Shown: positions 43,942 through 53,569 of the stretch, piece by piece
Numbering within the stretch: position 1 is the first letter of the stretch
How the letters are laid out: each line of letters starts with the position of its first letter
Assembly: GCA_040766585.1 (NCBI GenBank)
Contig: JAXGQE010000001.1
Coordinates: forward strand, 62,001 to 126,000
DNA length: 64,000 nt
Direction: 5' to 3'
DNA from: JAXGQE01 sp040766585
GTDB lineage: Bacteria > Bacillota > SLNR01
Position numbers and translations under genes: made by a program
The notes under the pieces: model-generated
Database searches by the model: none
What the model was told of the DNA's origin: nothing
The model's input: the letters and a program-made list of their open reading frames with translations, nothing else

Positions 43942-45357
43942 CTATACCTGAATATCCTTCCATCGTCCCGCAGCAAACCGCCGGAATGCCAAAAACCCTC
44001 TGAGGATAACATCGGCAGCCATGGCTACCCAGACACCGGTTAAACCGATTCCCATGTAGATCCCCAGCAGATACGAAAACAGCAGCCGCACCCCGTAGGT
44101 TCCCAGTGTGGTATTCTGCATGACCCAGCGAGTGTCTCCAGCACCCCGCAGGGCTCCCGCCATGGTCATGGATACAGCCAGCGCCGGCTGGGATATGGCC
44201 ACGATCCGCAGACAAGTAGCCGCCAGCTTGATAACATCCGGATCCGTACTGAAGAATCCGACAATCTGCGGTGAAAAGAAGAAAAATATGACTCCCATAA
44301 TTCCCATCAGAATCATGGCCATCCGATTGGCTTCCCGCCCGCAGGCGTCCGCCTTGCCCGGTTTTTTAGCGCCCAGGCTCTGTCCCACCAGGGTTGTGGC
44401 AGCCAGCGCAAATCCATACCCCGGCATGAATGAAATGGATTGGGAAGTCATGGCGATCTGGTTGGATGCCACAGCCATGGTTCCCATGCTGGCCACAAAA
44501 ATGGTATATATGACGCGAGAGCTCTGCATGACGCCCTGCTCGACAATGGCGGGGATGCTGACCTTCATCAGCCGATTCACCACCGGCATATCCAGACGGT
44601 ATCGGTCACGGATAAACAGCCGCACCGGGATGCGCCCGCTGAAAATGACCATCAGTGCCAGAATCCCTCCGATGGCCCTGGCAATGGCGGCGGCAATGGC
44701 CGCACCGCTGACTCCCATGGCCGGGAAGAACCAGGCTCCGTACACCAGACCATAGCAGAGAACTCCATTGATAATGTTGATGAATCCCGTAATCAGCATG
44801 GGGGTCTTCATATCCCCCGCCCCCTGGGAGATGCTGCCGATTACCGACATAATCAGGGCTAAAGGCAAAGTTATGGATACAATCCGCAAGAATTCACTGC
44901 CCATAGCCAGCACCTGGGGGTCCCCCCGTTTGTCCATGGCCACCATAAACCCGATGGCTTTATGGGGAAACAAGAAAAAGAGCAGGCCAATCAACCCCGC
45001 CATAATGACACAGATGATCACAGCCTGCTTGGCCACGGTATTGGCAGCATCCTGTTCTTTCGCTCCCAGATGCCGGGCTACCAAAGCGGTAGCTCCGATT
45101 CCCAGGGCCATAAATGTCATAATGACAAAATCAATCAGGGTGTTGGCAATGCCCACAGCGGCCAGCGGCTGGGTTCCCAGATTCCCGACGATGGCCACAT
45201 TGACAATTCCGATGGCACTTTGAAACACATTGCGGACAATAGCCGGAATGGCCAGCTTCAATACATTGCTCCGAATTTCTCGGATTTCTCCCACGACCTC
45301 GGGAATCGGTTCATCCAATACAGGAGAACCAAGAATCACCTGCTCTGATGTTTCCAA
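43942..45357 (-). CDS. MATE-family multidrug exporter
   Basis: A 471-residue, 12-helix MATE transporter. Two MatE repeats are visible, with FQSAIGIVNVAIVGNLG and SMGTMAVASNQIAM as equivalent first helices and ISQGAGDMKTPM and ALRGAGDTRWVM as the matching loops. These proteins export drugs or metabolites with Na+ or H+. The start is TTG at 45357 (LETSEQV), seven bases after GGAGGAGG; upstream in-frame ATGs have no site and lie inside the PadR 3' region. It is the second gene of the PadR-MATE-DHA2 operon. Confidence 0.92.
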   Translation of the reverse strand: METSEQVILGSPVLDEPIPEVVGEIREIRSNVLKLAIPAIVRNVFQSAIGIVNVAIVGNLGTQPLAAVGIANTLIDFVIMTFMALGIGATALVARHLGAKEQDAANTVAKQAVIICVIMAGLIGLLFFLFPHKAIGFMVAMDKRGDPQVLAMGSEFLRIVSITLPLALIMSVIGSISQGAGDMKTPMLITGFINIINGVLCYGLVYGAWFFPAMGVSGAAIAAAIARAIGGILALMVIFSGRIPVRLFIRDRYRLDMPVVNRLMKVSIPAIVEQGVMQSSRVIYTIFVASMGTMAVASNQIAMTSQSISFMPGYGFALAATTLVGQSLGAKKPGKADACGREANRMAMILMGIMGVIFFFFSPQIVGFFSTDPDVIKLAATCLRIVAISQPALAVSMTMAGALRGAGDTRWVMQNTTLGTYGVRLLFSYLLGIYMGIGLTGVWVAMAADVILRGFLAFRRFAAGRWKDIQV

Positions 45358-45383
45358 GAAAAAACCTCCTCCACAATCCCTGC

Positions 45384-45947
45384 CTACAGGGGCATTGGCC
45401 TGTTTGCTACAGGCATCTCTTTGTGAGCCAGAATATCTTCCAGCCATCTCTTTTCTGTCTGCAGATTCCTTGCGATATAATCCAGGACAGCCAGACGAAA
45501 ATATTCTCCGCCTTCGATTCTCTTTTGGATACGGTCCATTTTATCATTCAATTCCTTCAGCTTGCCTTCCACCGACAGAAGCCGGATGGACACGATTTCC
45601 CGGACTCTTTCGTCAGGAAGATACCCGAAAAAAAGAAGACGAAGCATAAATTCATTGGTTGTGTTCCGATTCAGATCCTCCACACTTTGGGTATCGCTGA
45701 GCCACTGGAGCAGGGCTTGTTCGCCCTGTTCTGTCAGGTGGTACACTTTGCGCCCATCGGCTTTCTCCGCGTCCCGCAGCTGATGGAGAATATATCCCAG
45801 CTCGGACAGTTTACGCAGTGCCGGGTACAGCGACCCGTAACTGACCTTCCAGAATAATCCACTGATTCGCTCAAAGCGCTGTTTGATCTCATACCCGTGC
45901 ATGGGCCTCTCTTTTAAGAGCCCCAGAATCACATATTGTGCCAGCAA
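45384..45947 (-). CDS. PadR-family transcriptional regulator
   Basis: A 187-residue regulator. An N-terminal PadR winged helix (VILGLLKERPMHGYEIKQRF, SYGSLYPALRKLSELGYI, a wing with DGRKVYHLTEQGE) is followed by a C-terminal Vir_act_alpha-type helical dimerisation domain. PadR proteins usually repress nearby transporter genes and release DNA on ligand binding. The start is TTG at 45947 with GGGGGG seven bases upstream. It is first in the operon with MATE and DHA2 exporters; a perfect palindrome lies in its own promoter region. Confidence 0.9.
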   Translation of the reverse strand: MLAQYVILGLLKERPMHGYEIKQRFERISGLFWKVSYGSLYPALRKLSELGYILHQLRDAEKADGRKVYHLTEQGEQALLQWLSDTQSVEDLNRNTTNEFMLRLLFFGYLPDERVREIVSIRLLSVEGKLKELNDKMDRIQKRIEGGEYFRLAVLDYIARNLQTEKRWLEDILAHKEMPVANRPMPL

Positions 45948-45961
45948 TGCATTACCCCCCG

Positions 45962-45995
45962 CTGTTTTCTGTGCAAAACAGATAGATGCATTATA
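45962..45995 (-). promoter_or_regulatory. padR operon promoter with candidate operator
   Basis: The -10 TATAAT is on the minus strand at 45995-45990; the -35 is weak. Directly over and downstream of the expected start site lies the perfect palindrome CTGTTTT-CTGTGC-AAAACAG (45962-45981), a good candidate PadR binding site. Confidence 0.6.
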
Positions 45996-46024
45996 CCATA
46001 CCTGTGTATCGTTTTGATATAATA

Positions 46025-48433
46025 TTATTCAGTTTTTGGTTCCACCAGATCATAAAATCCCAACACATCCCGGACGAATACCTTGACAATGTCCGGATCA
46101 AACTGCCGTTCACTCATGGAGATCAACTCCTGGGCTGCCGCTCGGGCGTCTTTCTTGTCCTGATACGACCGACCGCCCGTCATCACCTCATACGCATCGA
46201 CAATACTGATTATCCGTGCCAGCATGGGGATCTTTTCACCGGTTAGCCCCTGGGGATAGCCGCTGCCATCCCACCATTCATGATGGCTGAGGATTTCATG
46301 GGCAATGTGGGCCAAATCCGGAGCCGACTGGGCAATCCGGTACCCAAATTCACTGTGGCTCTGCATAATCTGCTTCTCTTCTTTGGACAGTTTGCCTTTT
46401 TTATGGAGAATTCGATCCGGGATCGAAATTTTTCCCACATCGTGTACGGCACACAAAAGCACCAGATTGTCCAGCTCATGATTGCCCAGACGGAGGGCAT
46501 TCCCCAACGCCAGACAGTTTTGTCTCATTCGGTCTGTATGTTCACGGCTCTCACCCGTGCGGTCCTCCAGCGACTTCAGCAGCGAATGAATGATGGAACT
46601 GCGAATGCTCCGACTGTCCAGCAGCTTCCTCCTGTACATTCTATCCTCGGCCTCTTTCATCACCTTTTCCACGCCTGTATTCATGTCTTTTTTCGTGGCA
46701 GTCCCCACAGAAAGACTGATGGGTACATTCATGGTCTTATTCACCAGCGCAATCCGCTGCAGGATCCTCTGCACCACCTCTTCGGCAGCTCGTTCATCGG
46801 TCTGGGGCAGAAGAATGGCAAATTCATCCCCGCCCCAGCGGCAGATCATATCTTCCTGCCGGCATGAGCCCCGAAGGATATCCGCAGTGGCCTTGAGAAT
46901 CCGGTCTCCCTCCTGATGGCCCAGCGAGTCGTTGATGAGTTTCAACCCATTGAGATCGCCCATGATGATGCTGAGAGGAAGCTGTCTGGGGACATCCAGC
47001 CTTTTTAGCTCCAGCTCATAAAACGACCGATTGTAGACACCGGTCAGTATGTCGTGATAGGTCAGATGACTGATTTCAGCTTCCGCCTGCTTTCTCTGGG
47101 TAATATCCCTGGCAATCCCCTCCATTTTCTGAAGGGTTCCGGCTTCATCCTGTGTGGACGACATGACCACTTCAAGCCATACCTTCTCTCCGGATCGGTT
47201 TTCAATGGCCAGTTCCAGTGAATGCTTGCGGCTGGTGGAGTTTCGGATTCTGGCCAGATAATGTTCGTTCATATATTCCCCCAGCAGATCCCGAATAATC
47301 TGCTCGGTAGAACTGGTTTCATGGGGCAAATACCCGGTAACATCGAAAAACGAAGGGCTGATGAAAGTAAAATGCGGTTCCGGTTTCATCTCGATGGAAA
47401 ATACAACATCCAGAGGGTTTTCAGCCAGCATCCGGAATCGCTCCTCGCTTTCACGAATGCTTTGTTCAGCTTCTACCCGCTCTGTCACATTGCGGGTAAC
47501 ATTCAGGACAAATTCCACATTCCCGTCCACACCAAATTCCGGCACAAAACGCGCCTGAAAATGCTTCATGCCCCGGGGAGTCGGAATGGCCATACTGTTT
47601 TCCTGAGGATCACCTGTATCAAAACAGGCCTTCAGTTTTTCTTCCAATACCTGCACCACATGGCTGGGCATGACCCCTTCGTAGATGGACCGTCCCAGCA
47701 AGGATTCCACCGGAAACCCCATCTCTTTTTCGATGGCCGGATTGATAAACACACGTACAAAATCCCGGTTGTAGCGAGTGATAATATCCGGTGAGTTTTC
47801 TGCCAGTGCCCGGAATTCTTCCGCCTTACGCCGAAGTTCTTCCTGATTCTCCTGGACTTCATCCAGTTTCTCCTGCAGGATCCTTCTCAATTCTGTCTGT
47901 TCTTTTTCGCTTTCCCAAGTCAAAAACATGGATCTCATAAATACCATTATCATGGAAGCTGCTTGCCGATCCGGCTCATAATCCGGATTGGTGGATAGCA
48001 ATGTGAAAATTCCTTTCATTGTACTTCCGCAAAAAATCGGGATAACAAAAACACTCCGGATTTTAAACAATGTCATCATTTTCTGCGCTTCCACCGAAGG
48101 CATCAGGCAGTTGTATCGGACATGGTTTTCCGGAACCCGGGCGACGGTATGGGGTTTCAGGTAATCCAGCTGCTCTTGATCAAAATACCATTCTTTTCCT
48201 AAGAGGTCTGTCCGCAGAACACGGGATGCCGCCTCCAACTGCTGCGGATCCCCTGTTATTCCTTTGATCACAAACCAATTGCTGCTGACAGACAAATGCA
48301 GTACCGCATATTCGGCGCCCATCAGATCCCGAATATCCGTGGCCACCTGGTTATAATCTACCGATTTTCCATCCCCATCCAGATACCGCTGGACACATGC
48401 TTGAAAATCTTTTTTCGCATTCCCGCCGGTCAT
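46025..48433 (-). CDS. GAF-PAS-PAS-GGDEF-HD-GYP signalling protein
   Basis: An 802-residue cytoplasmic protein. A GAF-like N-terminal domain (about 20-180) is followed by a coiled coil (about 175-205), two PAS domains (about 205-320 and 330-445), a GGDEF domain with an intact RWGGDEF and a C-terminal HD-GYP domain with HDVGKISIP and HHEWWDGSGYP. It could both make and degrade cyclic di-GMP. No membrane helices were seen, so the signal is probably cytosolic. The ATG at 48433 follows GGAGG by seven bases. It lies between the padR promoter and the aroA terminator and is probably transcribed alone. Confidence 0.93.
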   Translation of the reverse strand: MTGGNAKKDFQACVQRYLDGDGKSVDYNQVATDIRDLMGAEYAVLHLSVSSNWFVIKGITGDPQQLEAASRVLRTDLLGKEWYFDQEQLDYLKPHTVARVPENHVRYNCLMPSVEAQKMMTLFKIRSVFVIPIFCGSTMKGIFTLLSTNPDYEPDRQAASMIMVFMRSMFLTWESEKEQTELRRILQEKLDEVQENQEELRRKAEEFRALAENSPDIITRYNRDFVRVFINPAIEKEMGFPVESLLGRSIYEGVMPSHVVQVLEEKLKACFDTGDPQENSMAIPTPRGMKHFQARFVPEFGVDGNVEFVLNVTRNVTERVEAEQSIRESEERFRMLAENPLDVVFSIEMKPEPHFTFISPSFFDVTGYLPHETSSTEQIIRDLLGEYMNEHYLARIRNSTSRKHSLELAIENRSGEKVWLEVVMSSTQDEAGTLQKMEGIARDITQRKQAEAEISHLTYHDILTGVYNRSFYELELKRLDVPRQLPLSIIMGDLNGLKLINDSLGHQEGDRILKATADILRGSCRQEDMICRWGGDEFAILLPQTDERAAEEVVQRILQRIALVNKTMNVPISLSVGTATKKDMNTGVEKVMKEAEDRMYRRKLLDSRSIRSSIIHSLLKSLEDRTGESREHTDRMRQNCLALGNALRLGNHELDNLVLLCAVHDVGKISIPDRILHKKGKLSKEEKQIMQSHSEFGYRIAQSAPDLAHIAHEILSHHEWWDGSGYPQGLTGEKIPMLARIISIVDAYEVMTGGRSYQDKKDARAAAQELISMSERQFDPDIVKVFVRDVLGFYDLVEPKTE

Positions 48434-48534
48434 GGATTGTCCTCCCCCGAAACGAAGCTTCTCTGCCGTACTTTCTTCATTGAGGCAGCAAATCCTGCTC
48501 TTTTGCACTCAGTACACTTTGGTTGTGAAATCAC

Positions 48535-48579
48535 ATAAAAGCCTCCCCGGATTGCACTCATTCTTTCCCGGAAAGGCTT
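48535..48579 (-). terminator. Terminator overlapping the aroA 3' end
   Basis: On the minus strand AAGCCTTTCCGG pairs with CCGGGGAGGCTT (two mismatched positions inside the stem) and is followed by TTATG. It would separate the aro genes from the signalling-protein gene. Confidence 0.65.
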
Positions 48580-49850
48580 GTAACGGCATCGTAAAAATTC
48601 GGATATGATACTTCCATGCATTCAGCATCTTGCAGGATGGAAGTTCCTTTGGCAGACAGCGCCGCCACGCTAAGTGCCATGGCCACCCGATGGTCATTGT
48701 GGCTGCAAAGAGATGCTCCCTGGATGGTTGGGCCTCCCCGCACTATGAATCCATCCTCCATTTCCTGAACATCGCCACCCATCTTTCTCAGTTCAGCCGC
48801 CATGGCGCGAATTCGGTCGCTTTCTTTGAATCGCAGTTCCTCCGCTCCCCGCACCACCGTTGTTCCTTCGGCATACATACCCAGCACAGCAATCAGAGGA
48901 AGTTCGTCGATGATTCGAGGAATCATGGCAGAATGGATTTCCACACCGCGCAGATCGCTGCTGGTTACATGGATGCTGCCGACCGGTTCTCCATTCCAAT
49001 TCTCTGCATCCCCCACATCCATGTCGGCTCCCATTTCCCGCAGCACATCCAGAAAACCGGTGCGCGTTGGATTCAGCCCCACTTTTTCAATTCTCAGTGC
49101 ACCCTCCCGGGCCAGCAAAGCGGCACTCAAAAGGAATGCTGCCGATGAAAAATCCCCCGGCACTTTCTGCGATCCGGGGACCGGTTCCTGCCCACCCTCC
49201 AGGGATATGCAAGTACCTTCCCTTTGAAGGCGAACTCCTCGGTCCGACAGCATAATTTCCGTATGATCCCGGGTTGGCGTCGGCTCAATCAGAGAATGGG
49301 TTCCCTGTGAGAAAAGTCCCGCCAGCAAAAGGGCCGATTTCACCTGGGCACTGGCTACAGGAATGGCATAGGAATTCAGAGGATTCAAAACACCGCCGTG
49401 AATGCGCAGAGGAGCCCGTGTATCGTTATCCTCCCCGAAAACCGCAGCACCCATCATGGTCAGGGGTCGGATGATTCGGTTCATGGGCCGCCTCCGCAGA
49501 GAATCATCCCCTGTCATGACGGTAGTAAACGGCTGTCCCGCCGCAACCCCGGCCAAAAGCCGCAAGGTGGTCCCGGAATTGCCTGCATCCAGAGGATGGT
49601 CCGGGCACCGATAACCATGAAGTCCTTTACCGTGAACAACCACCGTGTTTTCTCCGATATCCATCTCTACTCCCAGCTCTCCAAGGCACTGGATGGTGCT
49701 GAAGCAGTCACCGGTGGTCAGAGCACCCTCGATGAAAGAAGGACCGGATGCCAGGCTGCTGATAATGAATGCCCGGTGCGAAATGGATTTATCTCCCGGA
49801 ACTTGAATGGTCCCGGATATCCTTTTCAATGGAATCAGGATCCGATTCAT
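48558..49850 (-). CDS. aroA: 3-phosphoshikimate 1-carboxyvinyltransferase (EPSP synthase)
   Basis: A 430-residue shikimate-pathway enzyme joining PEP to shikimate 3-phosphate. Conserved blocks are GDKSISHRAFI (about 18-28), LDAGNSGTTLRLLAG, the RRPMNRIIRPL region, and the C-terminal LRFKESDRIRAMAAEL and NDHRVAMALSVAAL. The ATG at 49850 overlaps the aroC stop by four bases and follows AAGGGG. The frame stays open upstream as a glycine-rich stretch, but that is only the shadow of the aroC coding strand. The aroC-aroA order points to an aromatic amino-acid operon. Confidence 0.96.
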   Translation of the reverse strand: MNRILIPLKRISGTIQVPGDKSISHRAFIISSLASGPSFIEGALTTGDCFSTIQCLGELGVEMDIGENTVVVHGKGLHGYRCPDHPLDAGNSGTTLRLLAGVAAGQPFTTVMTGDDSLRRRPMNRIIRPLTMMGAAVFGEDNDTRAPLRIHGGVLNPLNSYAIPVASAQVKSALLLAGLFSQGTHSLIEPTPTRDHTEIMLSDRGVRLQREGTCISLEGGQEPVPGSQKVPGDFSSAAFLLSAALLAREGALRIEKVGLNPTRTGFLDVLREMGADMDVGDAENWNGEPVGSIHVTSSDLRGVEIHSAMIPRIIDELPLIAVLGMYAEGTTVVRGAEELRFKESDRIRAMAAELRKMGGDVQEMEDGFIVRGGPTIQGASLCSHNDHRVAMALSVAALSAKGTSILQDAECMEVSYPNFYDAVTSLSGKE

Positions 49851-51022
49851 CGGAAAATCCCCTTCTTCCATTTTTCCCACATGCGTTTTTGGTGAGAATC
49901 CAGCGCCGCTCGAATTCCTTCTAATGTATCCGAACCATACTTTTCCACCACTGCCGCTCCCACCGCCAGAGCCGCCGCCGCCTCTGCCACCACAGCAGCC
50001 GCCGGCAGAGCGCACACATCGCCTCGTTCCACAGCCGCATCGGCGGCTTTACCGGTGCGCAGATCCACGCTTTCCAGAGGCTGGCGCAGGGAGGGGATGG
50101 GTTTGAATGCCGCTTTCAGCCACAAATCTTCACCGTTGCTGATTCCCGCTTCCATGCCGCCGGCATGATTGGTTTTTCGAATATATCGATCATCCACCGC
50201 ATAGATGGCATCGTGAACGGCCGAACCTGGAAGTTCAGCAGCAGCAAATCCCAACCCGAATTCCACAGCCTTTACTCCGGGAATGCTCAAGACAGCCTGT
50301 CCCAACTGACCATCCAGCCGGCGGTCCCATTGAACATGACTGCCCAGCCCCACGGGGATACCCCGGCCCAGAACCGCGAAAGTCCCTCCCAGGGTGTCGC
50401 CTTCCGCCTTGGCCCGGTCAATGGCCCTCATCATCTCCATGGATGCCTCCAGGTCCGGACAGCCTACCGGGGAGGCTTCCGCGGCCTCCAGCATATCATC
50501 CATTCGATCCCACCGGATCTGTGCTTCAATTCCCCCGATGGACAGCACCATGCTGAAAAATTGGATGCCCAGACAGTCCAAAAAAGAGCGGACCACTGCA
50601 CCGGCTGCAACCCGGGCAGCCGTTTCCCGGGCGCTGGCCCGTTCCGAAATATCCCGGATATCCTCTCGTTCATACTTGATCAGTCCGGCCAAATCACCGT
50701 GTCCAGGCCGGGGCCGTGACACCAACTCCATGAACTCTGGAACCGATTCCACATCCATCAGTTCAGACCAGTTTTCCCAGTCCCGATTTCGAATCAGAAG
50801 AGCCACGGGGCTGCCGATGCTTTCCCCAAACCGGATACCGCTGATAATCTCGCATTCGTCCGATTCAATGGTCATTCTTTCTCCCCGCCCGTAGCCTTTC
50901 TGCCGCCGAGCCAGTTGAACATCGATGGCTTCTTTGGCTACCGGAACCCCTGCCGGAAGACCTTCCAGAATCACGACCAGACCTTTCCCATGCGATTCTC
51001 CCGCTGTCAGGAAACGGATCAT
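49847..51022 (-). CDS. aroC: Chorismate synthase
   Basis: A 391-residue FMN-dependent enzyme converting EPSP to chorismate. Signatures are RFLTAGESHGKGL at the N-terminus, the RRQKGYGRGERM basic block, RPRPGHGDLAG and ARETAARVAAGAV. The C-terminal region contains HAGGMEAGISNGEDLW. The ATG at 51022 lies eight bases after AAGGG; an in-frame GTG three codons earlier overlaps that site. It is coupled to aroA by a four-base overlap. Confidence 0.96.
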   Translation of the reverse strand: MIRFLTAGESHGKGLVVILEGLPAGVPVAKEAIDVQLARRQKGYGRGERMTIESDECEIISGIRFGESIGSPVALLIRNRDWENWSELMDVESVPEFMELVSRPRPGHGDLAGLIKYEREDIRDISERASARETAARVAAGAVVRSFLDCLGIQFFSMVLSIGGIEAQIRWDRMDDMLEAAEASPVGCPDLEASMEMMRAIDRAKAEGDTLGGTFAVLGRGIPVGLGSHVQWDRRLDGQLGQAVLSIPGVKAVEFGLGFAAAELPGSAVHDAIYAVDDRYIRKTNHAGGMEAGISNGEDLWLKAAFKPIPSLRQPLESVDLRTGKAADAAVERGDVCALPAAAVVAEAAAALAVGAAVVEKYGSDTLEGIRAALDSHQKRMWEKWKKGIFR

Positions 51023-51054
51023 GGTGATCACCCTTCTTTCTGATTATCGATAGC

Positions 51055-52398
51055 TCATATCTCCGCAAAACGCTGAATGACCGTGGCCGAAGTGCGAATC
51101 CCCTTGTAGAAACAGTCCAACTGCAGATTTTCATCGGGGGCGTGCTGCCCGCAGTCGGCATTGGCATAAGGTACAATGACACTGGGAAGACCCAGCCTGT
51201 CCGTAAACAAATAGTCGGGGCCGCTGCCGATGATCCGGGGAAACAAAAGTGGATCCTCCGAAAAAGACTCCGCCACCGCTTTTCGGATCATGCTCACATA
51301 CGGATGGTCCAGATCTGTCCTTGACGGCTCCAATCCGCTCAGATACTCTACCGTGATGGAATCAAAGCCGTGGTCTTTCAAATGCTTTTTCACCTGTTCA
51401 TACACTTCTTTGGGTTTTTGGTCGGCCGCCAGACGAATGTCCAGCTTGGCCGTAGCTTCTGACGGGAGAACCGTTTTGGTTCCCTGTCCGGTAAACCCGG
51501 CGGAGATCCCGGAGATATTGAATGTGGGAAGCATCCGGGCTGCATAGAAATTATCTCCCACCGTGGGGAGCATGGCGGGGATCCCCCGATCTTTCATAAG
51601 TTTTTCCCGGTCCACCGGCAAGGATGCCACGATTTCTTTTTCCTGTTCACTGGGCGCCACAACCGGATTATAGAATCCCTTCACTTTCACATGGTGGTCC
51701 GCGCCCTTCATGCTTTCCAGCGCCCAAACCAGATCCCAGACCGGGTTGGGTACATAGTCGGCCTCTGCCGAGTGCCGGTCCCGGTTGGGTCCTTTTGCCT
51801 TCAGTTCCAGATACACCATGCCTTTCATACCCAGTATGATCATGGGCCGGCCGGAGTCATGAATACTGGCATCCGAAGTGTACTGGGCATCGGCCTGGAG
51901 CAGTGTTGGATGGTCCACGATGAATCGCTCCAGATGAGGGCTGCCCATTTCTTCTTCGCCCTCAAATATGAACTTGATGGAAACCGGCAGCGACCCCTCT
52001 ACCGCCTGGATAGCTTCAATGGCCGCCAGGTGGGCAAACAGCTGTCCTTTGTTATCCGCACTGCCCCGGGCATAGATCCGCCCATCCCGAATCTCCGGGA
52101 CAAAGGGGTCTGAAGTCCATTTGTCCAGCGGTTCCGGCGGCTGTACATCGTAATGCCCGTAGATCAGCAGCGTTTTGTCAGATCGCCCTTGAATGAATCC
52201 ATACACCACCGGATGCCCTTCCGTCGGGATCACCGTGGTCTGGATCCCCAGCTTCTCCATTTTGTCTGTGAGCAGGTCGATGCATTCCCGGATTCCTTCC
52301 CCCCGGGTACTGATGCTGGGCTGCTGCAGCAAAGCCATCAGTTCGGCCACATACTTATCCTGGTTTTGCCGAATATATTCATAGATCTGATTCATCAT
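51055..52398 (-). CDS. M20-family dipeptidase
   Basis: A 447-residue zinc peptidase of the M20 family, close to the long carnosinase/PepV-like dipeptidases. Metal-ligand blocks are YGHYDVQPP (His/Asp), ARGSADNKGQ, the catalytic EGEEEMGS and SDASIHDSG. The dimerisation domain insert follows, and the C-terminal DCGQHAPDENL carries a His ligand. It probably cleaves dipeptides in the cytoplasm. The ATG at 52398 lies eight bases after AAAGGA. It is 13 bases downstream of a second M20 gene, so the pair forms a peptide-degradation operon. Confidence 0.92.
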   Translation of the reverse strand: MMNQIYEYIRQNQDKYVAELMALLQQPSISTRGEGIRECIDLLTDKMEKLGIQTTVIPTEGHPVVYGFIQGRSDKTLLIYGHYDVQPPEPLDKWTSDPFVPEIRDGRIYARGSADNKGQLFAHLAAIEAIQAVEGSLPVSIKFIFEGEEEMGSPHLERFIVDHPTLLQADAQYTSDASIHDSGRPMIILGMKGMVYLELKAKGPNRDRHSAEADYVPNPVWDLVWALESMKGADHHVKVKGFYNPVVAPSEQEKEIVASLPVDREKLMKDRGIPAMLPTVGDNFYAARMLPTFNISGISAGFTGQGTKTVLPSEATAKLDIRLAADQKPKEVYEQVKKHLKDHGFDSITVEYLSGLEPSRTDLDHPYVSMIRKAVAESFSEDPLLFPRIIGSGPDYLFTDRLGLPSVIVPYANADCGQHAPDENLQLDCFYKGIRTSATVIQRFAEI

Positions 52399-52411
52399 GG
52401 ATTCATTCCTT

Positions 52412-53569
52412 TCAGTCTTCTTGTTGTTCGCCATACAGAAACAGCGTCATGGCCAGCATTTTGCACCGTTCCGGCAGGGTATTCAGTTCCAGATATTCAT
52501 CATCGCTGTGCACCCTTCCACCCACCGGCCCCATACCGTCCACAACCGGAGTTCCCAGAGCCGATACAAAATTGCCGTCCGACCCGCCTCCAGTGGCTGT
52601 ATCTGTAAGATCAAACCCTACCAGGGCAGCTGCTTCCTTTACCATACCCACCAAGGAAGCTGCTTTATCCGTTTTGACCATGGGCGGGCGGCCCAAGCCC
52701 CCCAGTATTTTCGATTTGGTGCCAGCAACCACTGCTTCAGCAGCAATTCCGGCAACGGCATTTTGAACCCGCTCAGCCTCTTCCATGCTTTTGACCCTCA
52801 AATCCACCTGGGCATAGGCTGTCTCAGCCACCACGTTGGGACGGGTTCCTCCTTTGATGACTCCCACATTGACGGTGGTTCCCGTGGTGAAGTCTGTCAG
52901 TCGATGCAGGTCTAGGATCTTGTTCGCCAATTCCTCGATGGCAGAAGCTCCTTTTTCCGGTTCAACGCCGGCATGAGCCGCAATCCCTTCGATGATCACT
53001 TCATACCCCCCGACTCCTTTGCGTTCCGATACGATGGACCCGTCCGCCCGGCCCGGCTCCATGACAAAAGCAGCATCGGCCTTTTTACCCTCCCGGGTAA
53101 ATATCTCTTCGGAAGTATGGGATCCAATCTCCTCGTCGCCGTTCATGACCACCGTAATTTCTCCAAATTGATCCCATCCGTTTTCCCATAATGCTGCCAG
53201 GGCATAGAGGATGGAAATCAATCCGGCTTTCATATCTGCCACACCGGGTCCGTAAGCTCGATCTTCTTTCACCGTAAAGGGACGCTGTGCAGCCGTTCCT
53301 TCATCAAAGACCGTGTCCAAATGCCCGACAAGAAGAATCTTACGCTCTCCTGTCCCTTTCTTCCGGGCAATCACATGGCAGCCCAGGTTTTCCTGGACAA
53401 TGACCTGAACATCCATACCCAATTCCCGCAGCCAGGCAGCCATCTTTTCCCCCACCCGGTCTACACCTGCTTTGGTGTAGGAGCCGCTGTCCATATTCAC
53501 GATGGTTTCCAGGCGCTGGATCATTTCTTCCCCGTGCTGGTCAATGTATGAAAAAATCTGTTCCTTCAA
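52412..53569 (-). CDS. M20-family carboxypeptidase, CPG2-like
   Basis: A 385-residue M20 metallopeptidase nearest to glutamate carboxypeptidases (CPG2). LVGHLDTVFDEG has the His and Asp ligands, YGPGVADMKAGL the bridging Asp, NGDEEIGS the catalytic Glu pair, and VMEPGRADGS and the C-terminal GGRVHSDDEYL the remaining ligands. No signal peptide is seen, so it is likely cytoplasmic. The TTG at 53569 is nine bases after GGAGG and directly abuts the stop of the upstream small gene. Activity on N-acyl or peptide glutamate is possible but not shown. Confidence 0.9.
   Translation of the reverse strand: MKEQIFSYIDQHGEEMIQRLETIVNMDSGSYTKAGVDRVGEKMAAWLRELGMDVQVIVQENLGCHVIARKKGTGERKILLVGHLDTVFDEGTAAQRPFTVKEDRAYGPGVADMKAGLISILYALAALWENGWDQFGEITVVMNGDEEIGSHTSEEIFTREGKKADAAFVMEPGRADGSIVSERKGVGGYEVIIEGIAAHAGVEPEKGASAIEELANKILDLHRLTDFTTGTTVNVGVIKGGTRPNVVAETAYAQVDLRVKSMEEAERVQNAVAGIAAEAVVAGTKSKILGGLGRPPMVKTDKAASLVGMVKEAAALVGFDLTDTATGGGSDGNFVSALGTPVVDGMGPVGGRVHSDDEYLELNTLPERCKMLAMTLFLYGEQQED

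Noticed and set aside
49851..50015. Glycine-rich N-terminal extension of aroA
   Set aside because: It arises from reading upstream of the ATG inside aroC; the family N-terminus and ribosome site place the start at 49850.
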